Below, piece after piece: positions 7,430-14,817 of a DNA stretch of 15,517 bases; positions within the stretch are counted from its first letter, which is position 1, and every line of letters starts with the position of its first letter. Source of the DNA: Actinomycetes bacterium. Lineage in GTDB: Bacteria; Actinomycetota; Acidimicrobiia; Acidimicrobiales; RAAP-2. The notes under the pieces were generated by a model. That model did no database searches. It saw only the letters and a list, made by a program, of their open reading frames with translations, and was not told the origin of the DNA. The DNA lies in NCBI GenBank assembly GCA_021802025.1, contig JAKABC010000024.1, forward strand, positions 1 to 15,517. Direction: 5' to 3'. Position numbers and translations under genes: made by a program.

Positions 7430-7434
7430 CCTCC
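7430..7434 (-). promoter_or_regulatory. Ribosome binding site of SBP1
   Basis: GGAGG on the minus strand, inside GGGGAGGAAG, 5 nt before the ATG at 7424. It is a near-ideal Shine-Dalgarno and contrasts with the SD-less starts of most neighbouring genes. Confidence 0.8.
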
Positions 7435-7437
7435 CCA

Positions 7438-7456
7438 CGGGATCGTTGCGATCCCG
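7438..7456 (-). promoter_or_regulatory. Hairpin in the SBP1 5' leader
   Basis: An 8-bp perfect inverted repeat (CGGGATCG/CGATCCCG) with a 3-nt loop, directly upstream of the SBP1 Shine-Dalgarno and downstream of the predicted +1. In RNA it would be a compact hairpin next to the ribosome site, so a role in mRNA stability or translation control is possible. As DNA it could be a protein-binding site. Confidence 0.4.
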
Positions 7457-7474
7457 CCTCGATTCACCACGTCG

Positions 7475-7490
7475 GTGACTGAATGGTCAC
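7475..7490. promoter_or_regulatory. Short inverted repeat overlapping the SBP1 promoter
   Basis: GTGAC and GTCAC arms (7475-7479 and 7486-7490) separated by 6 nt. They overlap the predicted -10 box and +1 of SBP1, where an operator would be expected. Five-base arms are short and could occur by chance. Confidence 0.25.
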
Positions 7491-7515
7491 GATAGCCCAG
7501 GGTCAGGCGATACAA
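7489..7515 (-). promoter_or_regulatory. Candidate promoter of SBP1
   Basis: On the minus strand, TTGTAT (7510-7515) and TATCGT (7489-7494) are separated by 15 nt, giving +1 near 7482 and a leader of about 58 nt. The -10 matches TAnnnT and the -35 partly matches TTGACA, but the spacer is shorter than the usual 17. It lies between the SBP2 terminator and SBP1, where a promoter is required. Confidence 0.4.
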
Positions 7516-7530
7516 GGTGGCGGGAACTGA

Positions 7531-7579
7531 CAGGGGCTTGAGAAAAGACCCAGAGCCGAATCACACCGACCAGCCCCTG
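7531..7579. repeat. Inverted repeat with long spacer upstream of the SBP1 promoter
   Basis: CAGGGGCT (7531-7538) and AGCCCCTG (7572-7579) are exact reverse complements separated by 33 bp. They lie between the SBP2 terminator and the SBP1 promoter candidate. They may be a looped structure, a dual regulator site or a vestigial terminator; function is unknown. Apart from this, the promoter elements and the terminator, the 214-bp gap 7425-7638 holds no credible gene. Confidence 0.35.
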
Positions 7580-7596
7580 CGAGCTAAGAGATGAAT

Positions 7597-7617
7597 AAAA
7601 ATTCCTCTGATGAGGAA
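7597..7617 (-). terminator. Intrinsic terminator after SBP2
   Basis: On the minus strand a 6-bp stem TTCCTC/GAGGAA with loop ATCA is followed directly by TTTTTA. It is a textbook stem plus U-tract lying 21 bp beyond the SBP2 stop at 7639. It closes the hydrolase-SDR-SBP2 operon and insulates SBP1. Confidence 0.75.
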
Positions 7618-7638
7618 AATGGCACGCCGGGTTCGCTT

Positions 7639-9435
7639 CTAGGTGAGGGACCAGTACTCCGGGGTCAGCACCCCGGTCGGGCAGGGCCGTAGTGGGTGGA
7701 CGCTCGCGAGGCTGGTCGAGACCTCCCAGAGGGTGTCGGGCGTGGGGAGGTAGAGGACGGGCAGCGCCTGGGCCATGTAGGCGCCGTAGCCCGAGAGCTC
7801 GCCGCGACGGATCTCCACGAGCGCCAGCCAGTGGACGAGGACGGGCGGGGCGAAGCCCCCGAGGCTCGCCGAGGCGGACGACGAATAGAAGGGGTCGCCC
7901 GAGGGGTAGTAGTCGGACAGGTACGACCAGCCCTGGCCCGACCAGCACAGGTCGACGGTGGTCGCTGCCGCACAGTCCGCCGCGACGCTCGAGGAGGTGT
8001 CGAAGGTGACACTCAGCGACACCCCGAGGGCGGCCCAGTCGGCCCTCACCAGGGCCAGCTCCTGGTTGAGGGCGGGGTCGCCACTCGCCACGACCAGGGT
8101 GAGCGACAGCGTCTGACCCGGGGCGATTCCGGCGCCGCACTGGGAGGGCCCCGTGCCGGGGGCGGTGCAGGTCGCGGACCCGCCGGCGAGGCTCCAGCCG
8201 TGGCTTGCGAGCGCCCGGCGCGCGGCCGCCGGGTCGCTGGGGTAGGGGCCGGTGACCTTGGCCAGGGCCACGGGGGTCGAGGGCGGGATCGGGCTCGCCC
8301 CCCCCGCGGCCCGGCCGTGGAAGACCGTATTTATGAGGGACCTCTGGTCGATCGCCTGCTCGAGGGCGCCGCGCAGGTACCCCTGGGCCACGAGGGGTCC
8401 GCCGGCGCCGGTGGCCGCGAAGTTGACCTCGATCCCGCCGAACCCCCAAAAGGGCGTCGCGTAGAGGGTGTCGTGAGCCGCGAGGGTGGGGGCGTTCGTG
8501 GATCCCGCCGGGATAGCCGAGTCCGGGACCGTTCCCACGTCGAGGGCGCCCTGGGCGAGGGCGCTCTCCTCGGCGGCGTAGGAGTCGAAGGCCACCAGGC
8601 GCACGACGCCGACGCGGGGGCGCACCGGGCCCGAGTAGTGGGGGTTGGCGAGGAGGGTGGCGTCGCCGGACGCGTCGAAGGCGCCGAGGCGCCAGGGGCC
8701 GTCGACCCCTCCCTGCCAGAAGCCCGAGGTGAAGTCCGTGGTCGTCGTGCCCAGGCGCTGGAGGTAGGTGAGGACCAGGCGACAGGCGGCGAGCGTGCGC
8801 GCGGCGCCGTAGGTCCCGTTGGCGCACGCCGGCTGCGGGCCCGACTGCGAGCGGCTCCACGCGGGGTCGAGGGGCACGACGTTGGACAGGTCGTTGCCCA
8901 TCAGCCAGTCGATGTTGACCCGCGTCGAGAAGGTCAAGGTGACGAGGTCGCCCTGGACCCGTACCGCGCGCAGTCCCGCGGGTATCCCGCGCGCCGCGAC
9001 GGCGTTGCAGAACGCACTGGGGTCGGCCTCCACCAGGTTCAAGAAGAACAGGACGCTCGTGCCGTCGACGAGGCGCCCGTCGGCGAAGCGCCAGCCGCGC
9101 AGGGTGAAGCTCACCTGAGTCGTCGAGGGGTTGGTCGTGGGCGTGGTGGCCGGTGAGAGCGCGGCCTGGTAGCCCGGTGAGCCCGAGAGGCCGAACCAGT
9201 AGAGGGGTCGAAAGAGCAGGTCCTGGAACTGCTGGACGTTGGCGAGGCTGTCCTGGGCGCACCCCTCGAGCGGGAAGATGCTCGTCGGGGGGGCTCCGGG
9301 GACCTCGCCCACGGTGATCGCCCCGGCGGCGTCGGCGCGCGGGGTGGCGACGACGAGGGCGGCGACCAGGGCGGCCGCGGCGAACGCTATCCGCAGGGGT
9401 TGAATGGCGGGGCCTTTCGGTCGGGTCGTCCCCAC
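7639..9435 (-). CDS. Extracellular solute-binding protein SBP2, family 5, paralogue of SBP1
   Basis: A 598-residue secreted protein related to SBP1 over its full length: FQDLLFRPLYWFG (70-82), VLFFLNL, NGTYGAA, the WQGGVDGPWRLGAF region, and DYYPSGDP (509-516) all have SBP1 counterparts. The signal peptide (hydrophobic 15-30, cleavage after ADA 34-36) has no lipobox and no twin arginine. All eight SBP1 cysteines are matched (59, 143, 204, 218, 423, 433, 488, 497), plus an extra C585. Only two lysines are present (K7, K393) against 33 in SBP1, and the DNA is far richer in GC. The start is GTG 9435, 12 bp after the stop of the SDR gene; no clear Shine-Dalgarno is seen, so expression probably depends on the operon. 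It has no permease of its own and may share the SBP1 importer or have become a sensor or scavenger. Ligand unknown. Confidence 0.88.
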   Translation of the reverse strand: MGTTRPKGPAIQPLRIAFAAAALVAALVVATPRADAAGAITVGEVPGAPPTSIFPLEGCAQDSLANVQQFQDLLFRPLYWFGLSGSPGYQAALSPATTPTTNPSTTQVSFTLRGWRFADGRLVDGTSVLFFLNLVEADPSAFCNAVAARGIPAGLRAVRVQGDLVTLTFSTRVNIDWLMGNDLSNVVPLDPAWSRSQSGPQPACANGTYGAARTLAACRLVLTYLQRLGTTTTDFTSGFWQGGVDGPWRLGAFDASGDATLLANPHYSGPVRPRVGVVRLVAFDSYAAEESALAQGALDVGTVPDSAIPAGSTNAPTLAAHDTLYATPFWGFGGIEVNFAATGAGGPLVAQGYLRGALEQAIDQRSLINTVFHGRAAGGASPIPPSTPVALAKVTGPYPSDPAAARRALASHGWSLAGGSATCTAPGTGPSQCGAGIAPGQTLSLTLVVASGDPALNQELALVRADWAALGVSLSVTFDTSSSVAADCAAATTVDLCWSGQGWSYLSDYYPSGDPFYSSSASASLGGFAPPVLVHWLALVEIRRGELSGYGAYMAQALPVLYLPTPDTLWEVSTSLASVHPLRPCPTGVLTPEYWSLT

Positions 9436-9447
9436 CCTACCCAGGCC

Positions 9448-10353
9448 CTAGTTGAGGGCGGCGCGCACGATCTCCTCGACGGTGGCGTGCTCGAAGGCGA
9501 ATCCCGCGCCGAGGAGCCGGGTCGGGACGACGCGCTGGCTCGCGAGCACGAGCTCGTCGGCCATTTGGCGGCCCAGCGCCAGGCGCAGGGCGAACGACGG
9601 GACCGCGAACCGGCCGGGGCGGCCGAGCGCGCGCGAAAGGGCGCGCGTCAAACCGGCGTTGGTGGTGGGCGAGGGGGCGACCAGGTTCAGCGCACCGGTG
9701 AGACGGTGGTCGAGGGTGAAGAGGGTCGCGCGCACGTGGTCCTCGAGCGAGATGGGACTGACCCACTGCGTCCCCGGCCCGAGACGGCCGCCCAGCCCGC
9801 GTCGAAAGAGTGGGAGCTGGCGAGCGAGAGCGCCCCCGCGAGCGTCGAGGACGATGCCGGTGCGCAGGGTCGCGACCTCGCCACCGGCCACGGCGTAGCC
9901 GGTCGCCGCGTCCTCCCAGGCGACGCAGACGTCGGCGAGGAAGCCCTCGCCCGGGGTGGAGGCCTCGTCGAGGGTCTCGTCCCCGCGAAGCCCGTAGTAG
10001 CCGATCGCCGACGCGCTCACCAGGTGGCCCCGGGACCCGGCGCGCGCGAGGAGCTCGCAGAGAAAGCGGGTCACGCTGAGTCGAGAGTCACGGATCTCGC
10101 GTCGGCGCGCGAGTGTCCAGCGCCGATCGCCGATCCCCGCCCCGGCGAGGTTGACCACGGCGTCGAGCTCACCGACGCGCTCGAAGTCCGCGGGGGCGAT
10201 CGACTGGCGAAGCGGGTCCCAGTCGAGGGTCGGGTGAGGGGAGGGGGTCGAACCGGGCCGCGTGAAGACGACGACCTCATCGCCGCGCTGCGAGAGTGCG
10301 TCGGTGAGCGCGCGCCCGAGCAGGCCGCTCGCTCCGGTCAGGCCGACGCGCAC
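9448..10353 (-). CDS. TIGR01777-family SDR protein (YfcH/SDR39U1-like)
   Basis: A 301-residue cytoplasmic protein of the extended short-chain dehydrogenase/epimerase class. It has the dinucleotide-binding TGASGLLG (6-13), the family block NLAGAGIGDRRWT (68-80), SASAIGYYG (113-121) with the Tyr pair of this subfamily, LRTGIVLD, WVSPISLEDHV (197-207), and the C-terminal DUF1731-type segment ending FEHATVEEIVRAAL. The biochemical role of the family is not established; NAD(P) binding is expected, the substrate is unknown. The frame is open far upstream, antisense to kgd, but the start is GTG 10353: it has AGAGGA 3 nt upstream and precedes the binding motif by only a few residues. The gene overlaps the end of the hydrolase gene by 16 nt, so translation is coupled, and SBP2 follows after 12 bp. 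Confidence 0.9.
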   Translation of the reverse strand: MRVGLTGASGLLGRALTDALSQRGDEVVVFTRPGSTPSPHPTLDWDPLRQSIAPADFERVGELDAVVNLAGAGIGDRRWTLARRREIRDSRLSVTRFLCELLARAGSRGHLVSASAIGYYGLRGDETLDEASTPGEGFLADVCVAWEDAATGYAVAGGEVATLRTGIVLDARGGALARQLPLFRRGLGGRLGPGTQWVSPISLEDHVRATLFTLDHRLTGALNLVAPSPTTNAGLTRALSRALGRPGRFAVPSFALRLALGRQMADELVLASQRVVPTRLLGAGFAFEHATVEEIVRAALN

Positions 10354-11141
10354 GCGTCCTCTAAGGCCGTCTCGACGAGCGCGGCGAGCTCGTCCGGGCT
10401 CGACAGATGGGCCCCGTGGACCGCGCCGGGAATCTCGACGGCGCGCACGAGGGGGTTCACGTCTTCGAGCGCGCGCGCGAGGGTGCGGTAGTGCGCCGCG
10501 TGACCCGCACCGCCAAAGGCGTAGACGACCGGCACCGCGAGATCGGCGGGGTCGAAGGGGCGCGGACCCGTGAGCGCCGTCAAGTCCGCGCGCAGGGCCG
10601 GCCCGTCGGCGCGGCGCGAGTCGCGCTGGCGCTCGTTGAGGCGCTCCCAGGCCGCGTCCGAGACGACGCGACGGAAGAACCGCTCGGCCTCGAGTCGGGG
10701 ATCGTCCCCGGCGGGCGTGGGCGCGCCGGGCCGGCGCACGAGCCAGGGGAAGGGGGACTCGTAGGCGACGACGGCGGCGATGGACTCGGGCGCGCGCAGG
10801 GCGGCGCCCATGGCGACCAGGCCGCCGAAGCTGTGGCCGAGGACGACGACCGGGCCGCGCGTCGCCGCGGCCACGACCCGCACGAGGTCCTCGACGTGGT
10901 CGGCGAGGTCGCCCACGCCGAGGTTGCGCGACCCCTGGTAGCCGCGTCGGTCGTAGGCGACGACCTCGACGTCGCGGAGGCGCCGCGTGAGCCGGGCGAA
11001 GGACGCGGCGCGGTCCAGCGCGCCGTGGACGCACACCAGCGTCGCGCGGGGGAGCTCGAGGGGCCGCCGAGCCAGGGCGAGCCCCGCCACGGGTCCGTCG
11101 GCGACGAAGTGGAGGGTACCGGGGCGGTCGGTCCGGGTCAC
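10338..11141 (-). CDS. Alpha/beta hydrolase
   Basis: A 267-residue cytoplasmic alpha/beta-hydrolase fold protein. It shows the oxyanion-hole HG (39-40) after strand beta3, the DRRGYQGS loop, the nucleophile elbow GHSFGG with S104, and a C-terminal catalytic histidine in GAVHGAHLS (H242). The usual acid after strand beta7 is not evident: that place reads VVYAFGGAGH. E128 in AYESPFPW, after strand beta6, may serve instead. The fold is certain but the reaction (esterase, lactonase or peroxidase-like) cannot be told. The start is GTG 11141, with no Shine-Dalgarno and TAGGTT 6 nt upstream. It is first in the leftward hydrolase-SDR-SBP2 operon, overlaps the SDR gene by 16 nt, and is divergent from kgd across 67 bp. 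Confidence 0.88.
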   Translation of the reverse strand: MTRTDRPGTLHFVADGPVAGLALARRPLELPRATLVCVHGALDRAASFARLTRRLRDVEVVAYDRRGYQGSRNLGVGDLADHVEDLVRVVAAATRGPVVVLGHSFGGLVAMGAALRAPESIAAVVAYESPFPWLVRRPGAPTPAGDDPRLEAERFFRRVVSDAAWERLNERQRDSRRADGPALRADLTALTGPRPFDPADLAVPVVYAFGGAGHAAHYRTLARALEDVNPLVRAVEIPGAVHGAHLSSPDELAALVETALEDACASA

Positions 11142-11147
11142 TGTGCG

Positions 11148-11153
11148 AACCTA
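11148..11153 (-). promoter_or_regulatory. Candidate -10 box of the hydrolase-SDR-SBP2 operon
   Basis: TAGGTT on the minus strand ends 6 nt before the GTG at 11141, so +1 would coincide with the start codon (leaderless). The geometry is identical to that of dppB. Confidence 0.4.
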
Positions 11154-11195
11154 GCGGCGCGCCCGCCCCCTTCGTCGTTCTCGAGGTGTCGGCCC

Positions 11196-11201
11196 TAGTC
11201 T
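11196..11201 (+). promoter_or_regulatory. Candidate -10 box of kgd
   Basis: TAGTCT ends 7 nt before the GTG at 11209, giving +1 at about 11208, a transcript with at most one leader base. No clear -35 was found. It shares the 67-bp divergent region with the hydrolase promoter. Confidence 0.4.
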
Positions 11202-11208
11202 GGACACC

Positions 11209-14200
11209 GTGACTGCGCCCTCGATCCCCCCCGGTCGGCGCGCGAGCGGGTCGTTCGGTCCCAACGCCTGGCTCGTAGACGACCTCTACGACCGCTACCT
11301 CGCCGACGCCACGTCGGTCTCGGCGAGTTGGCGGGAGTTCTTCGTCGACTACCAGCGCTCGACGGTGCCCACGGTGGCCGGGGCGCCCGTGGCGTCGTCC
11401 GAGCCGGCGCCGGTGGCAACGCGCGACGAGGACGCCGAGGCGGCGGTCCCGTTGCGCGGCGCGGCCGCCCGCGTCGTGGCGAACATGACCGCGAGTCTCG
11501 CCATCCCCACCGCGACGAGCGTGCGCACGGTGTCGGCACGTCTGCTCGAGATCAACCGGGCCGCCCTCAACGAGTCGCTCGCGCGCACGACGGGCGCGAA
11601 GGTCTCCTACACCCATCTCATCGCCTACGCCGTGGTGAAGGGTCTGCTCGCCGTTCCCTCGCTCAACGCTGCCTTCGTCGAGGCCGTCGACGCCAAGGGC
11701 ACCCCGGGGGTGCGTCACCACGAGCGCGTGGGTCTCGGCCTGGCGGTCGACGTGGAGCGCAAGGACGGCTCGCGCGGGTTGCTGGTGCCGGTGGTGCGCG
11801 ACGCCGACACGCTCGGCTTCCGCGACTTCTTGCTGCGTTACGAGGACCTCGTGCGCAAGGTCCACGCGGGCGCCGTCGGCGCCGACGACCTCGTTGGCGC
11901 GACGGTGTCGCTCACCAACCCGGGCACCCTGGGCACGGTCCAGTCGGTGCCCCGACTCATGCCCGGCCAGGGCGCGATCATCGGGGTCGGGGCGCTCGCC
12001 TGGCCCGCCGGTTTCGAGGCGGCCGACCCGCGCGCGCTGGCCGAGATGGGCGTCGGCAAGGTCCTCAACCTCACCTCCACCTACGACCACCGGATCATCC
12101 AGGGGGCCGAGTCGGGCCTCTTCCTCAAGTACGTGGCCGAGTGCCTGACCGGCGGCCACGGCTTCTACGACGACGTCTTCGCCTCGCTGGGCATCCCCTA
12201 CGAGCCGGCTCGCTGGTCCACCGACACCAACGCGGTGGGCGCCGAGGGCGAGGCCGAGCGAGTCTTGAAGCAGGTCCGGGTCCAAGAGCTGATCAACATG
12301 TACCGGGTGCGCGGCCACCTCGCCGCCCACCTCGACCCCCTCTCGAGCGAGCCGCCGCCGCTGCACCCCGAGCTCGACCTGGCCACCTACGGCCTCACGA
12401 TCTGGGACCTCCAACGGACCTTCGTCGTCGACGGACTGGGCGGGCGCGCCGAGGCGACCCTCGAGGAGATCCTCGCCCTGTTGCGTGAGGCGTACTGCCG
12501 CACGATGGGGGTGGAGTACGGTCACATCCTCGACCCGGTCCAGAAGCGCTGGATCCAAGAGCGGGTCGAGGGGGTGCGCGCGACCACCTCGCCCGAGGAG
12601 CAGCGCCGAATCCTCGCCTCGCTGACCGAGGCCGAGGTCTTCGAGCGGTTCTTGCACTCGCGCTACGTCGGCCAGAAGCGCTTCGGGCTCGAGGGCGCCG
12701 AGTCGACCATCGTCGCGCTCCAGACCATCCTCGACCTGGCGGCCGACGCCGGACTCGCCGAGGCGGTCATCGGCATGGCCCACCGGGGACGGCTCAACGT
12801 GCTGGCGAACGTCGTGGGCAAGTCCTACAGCGACATCTTCTCGGAGTTCGAGGGCAACCTCGACCCCGAGAGCGTCCAGGGCAGCGGCGACGTCAAGTAC
12901 CACAAGGGGGCCCGCGGGGTCTTCAAGAACCCCTCCGGCTCGACCATCGAGGTCTCGATGGCCTCGAACCCGAGCCATCTCGAGGCGGTGAGCCCGGTGG
13001 CCGAGGGGATCGTGCGCGCCAAGCAGGACCTGGTCCTGCGCCCGCCGGCCGTGGCGCCCAACGCCGCCCTCTACGGCTTCTACCCCTACCTGCCGATCCT
13101 GATCCACGGGGACGCCGCCTTCGCCGGTCAGGGGGTCGTCGCCGAGACCCTCAACCTCTCCCAGCTCGCCGGCTACCACGTCGGCGGGGCGATCCACCTC
13201 GTGATCAACAACCAGCTGGGCTTCACGACCGCCCCCGAGTCGGCCCGCTCGAGCCAGTACACGACCGACGTCGCCAAGATGATCCAGGCGCCCATCTTCC
13301 ACGTGAACGGCGACGACCCCGAGGCCTGCGCGCGGGTGGCCCGGCTCGCCTTCGAGTACCGCCAGGCCTTCCAGCGTGACGTCGTCGTCGACGTCGTCTG
13401 CTACCGGCGCCACGGCCACAACGAGGGCGACGACCCGAGCTACACCCAGCCCCTCATGTACAAGGTGATCGATCAGATGCGCAGCGTGCGCAAGATCTAC
13501 ACCGAGACCCTGGTGCGGCGGGGCGACATCTCGCTCGAGGAGGCCGAGTCGTTCCTCGACGAGTTCAACGCCCGTCTGCAGAGCGTGCTCGACGAGGTCC
13601 GCACGGTGCCCGTGCCCCAGCTGAGCGGCGTGCCGGTGGCCGAGGTCCCGACCGACCCCCCGGCGCCCGAGACGGGCGTGGCCCGCGAGACGCTGCTCAG
13701 CGTGGCCCGAGCCACCCTGCGGGGCCCCGAGGGGTTCGTGGTGCACCCCAAGCTCGAGCGCCAGTTCACCCAGCGCCTGGCCCAGCTCGACGCGGGTGAG
13801 GTCGACTGGGCCTTCGGCGAGGCGCTGGCCCTGGGCACGCTCGCCCTCGAGGGCACCAACGTGCGCCTCACCGGACAGGACTCGCGTCGCGGGACCTTCT
13901 CGCACCGTCACGCGGCCCTGATCGACTACGAGACCGGCGAGCAGGTGGTGCCACTCGCCGAGTTGGGCGCGCCGGGCTTCATCACCGTGCGCGACTCGCT
14001 GCTCTCGGAGTACGCGGCGCTCGGCTTCGAGTACGGCTACTCGGTCGAGGCGCCCCGCTCGCTCGTCGTCTGGGAGGCCCAGTTCGGCGACTTCGCCAAC
14101 GGGGCCGAGATCATCATCGACAACTTCCTCGTCGCCGCCGAGGACAAGTGGGGCCAGCACGCCGGGCTGGTCATGCTCCTGCCCCACGGCTACGAGGGCC

Positions 14201-14817
14201 AGGGCCCCGAGCACTCGAGCGGACGGATCGAGCGGTTCCTCTCGCTCTCGGCGCGCAACAACATCCGCGTGGCCCAGCCGACCACGGCGGCGCAGTACTT
14301 TCACCTCCTGCGCGCTCAGGTCAAGCGCGAGCGGGTGACCCCCCTCGTGGTCTTCACGCCCAAGTCGATGCTGCGCGCCGTGGTGACCCGCTCGCCGCTC
14401 GACGCACTCGTCACGGGCTCGTTCCGCAGCGTCCTCGACGACCCGGCGGCCGAGCGCGCGAGCGTGACCCGAGTGGTCCTCGCCTCGGGCAAGGTGGCCC
14501 ACGAGGCGCTGGCCCGGCGCGACGAGGTCGGCGCGCGCGCCGTCGCGGTCGTGCGCGTCGAGCAGCTCTACCCGTGGCCGGCCGCGGCGATCGAGGAGGT
14601 GCTCGCCGGCTACCCCGGCGTGAGCGAGGTGGTGTGGCTCCAGGAGGAGCCCGAGAACATGGGGGCGTGGCCCTTCGTGCACCACCGGCTCCACGCCCAC
14701 CTGCGCGAGCGCGCGGTGGCCCACGTCGCGCGCGCCGAGTCGGCCAGCCCGGCCACCGGCAGCGGACTCGTCCACGGCGCCGAGCAGGCCGACCTGCTCG
14801 CCCGGGCCGTCGGGTGA
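11209..14817 (+). CDS. kgd: Multifunctional 2-oxoglutarate decarboxylase/dehydrogenase E1-E2 (Kgd)
   Basis: A 1202-residue TCA-cycle enzyme typical of Actinobacteria. Its thiamine-diphosphate E1 part decarboxylates 2-oxoglutarate and its E2-like part transfers the succinyl group; the lipoyl carrier and E3 are supplied by other proteins. Domains in order: an E1 N-terminal helix (FGPNAWLVDDLYDRYLAD, 16-33); a short Pro/Ala linker (about 52-82); the E2 acyltransferase domain (about 90-330) with catalytic H294 in TYDHRIIQG; then E1 (about 350-1202), with HRGRLN (525-530), the ThDP/Mg segment HGDAAFAGQG (633-642) and INNQLGF (666-672), and GQDSRRGTFSHRH (889-901). Length is close to the mycobacterial homologue and no key residue is missing. 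As in that family there is no internal lipoyl domain. The start is GTG 11209, with no Shine-Dalgarno. Its TGA overlaps the start of the NYN nuclease gene. Confidence 0.97.
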   Translation: MTAPSIPPGRRASGSFGPNAWLVDDLYDRYLADATSVSASWREFFVDYQRSTVPTVAGAPVASSEPAPVATRDEDAEAAVPLRGAAARVVANMTASLAIPTATSVRTVSARLLEINRAALNESLARTTGAKVSYTHLIAYAVVKGLLAVPSLNAAFVEAVDAKGTPGVRHHERVGLGLAVDVERKDGSRGLLVPVVRDADTLGFRDFLLRYEDLVRKVHAGAVGADDLVGATVSLTNPGTLGTVQSVPRLMPGQGAIIGVGALAWPAGFEAADPRALAEMGVGKVLNLTSTYDHRIIQGAESGLFLKYVAECLTGGHGFYDDVFASLGIPYEPARWSTDTNAVGAEGEAERVLKQVRVQELINMYRVRGHLAAHLDPLSSEPPPLHPELDLATYGLTIWDLQRTFVVDGLGGRAEATLEEILALLREAYCRTMGVEYGHILDPVQKRWIQERVEGVRATTSPEEQRRILASLTEAEVFERFLHSRYVGQKRFGLEGAESTIVALQTILDLAADAGLAEAVIGMAHRGRLNVLANVVGKSYSDIFSEFEGNLDPESVQGSGDVKYHKGARGVFKNPSGSTIEVSMASNPSHLEAVSPVAEGIVRAKQDLVLRPPAVAPNAALYGFYPYLPILIHGDAAFAGQGVVAETLNLSQLAGYHVGGAIHLVINNQLGFTTAPESARSSQYTTDVAKMIQAPIFHVNGDDPEACARVARLAFEYRQAFQRDVVVDVVCYRRHGHNEGDDPSYTQPLMYKVIDQMRSVRKIYTETLVRRGDISLEEAESFLDEFNARLQSVLDEVRTVPVPQLSGVPVAEVPTDPPAPETGVARETLLSVARATLRGPEGFVVHPKLERQFTQRLAQLDAGEVDWAFGEALALGTLALEGTNVRLTGQDSRRGTFSHRHAALIDYETGEQVVPLAELGAPGFITVRDSLLSEYAALGFEYGYSVEAPRSLVVWEAQFGDFANGAEIIIDNFLVAAEDKWGQHAGLVMLLPHGYEGQGPEHSSGRIERFLSLSARNNIRVAQPTTAAQYFHLLRAQVKRERVTPLVVFTPKSMLRAVVTRSPLDALVTGSFRSVLDDPAAERASVTRVVLASGKVAHEALARRDEVGARAVAVVRVEQLYPWPAAAIEEVLAGYPGVSEVVWLQEEPENMGAWPFVHHRLHAHLRERAVAHVARAESASPATGSGLVHGAEQADLLARAVG

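Noticed and set aside
7487..9262. 591-codon leftward frame over SBP2
   Set aside because: Arg/Pro/Gly-rich shadow in another frame. The SBP2 frame shows clear homology to SBP1 and a signal peptide.
9448..14775. Very long leftward open frame (about 1775 codons) running antisense through kgd and the hydrolase gene
   Set aside because: Only its last 301 codons, from GTG 10353, are a real gene. The rest is Arg/Gly/His/Glu-rich low-complexity sequence mirroring kgd codon structure, as expected opposite a GC-rich gene.
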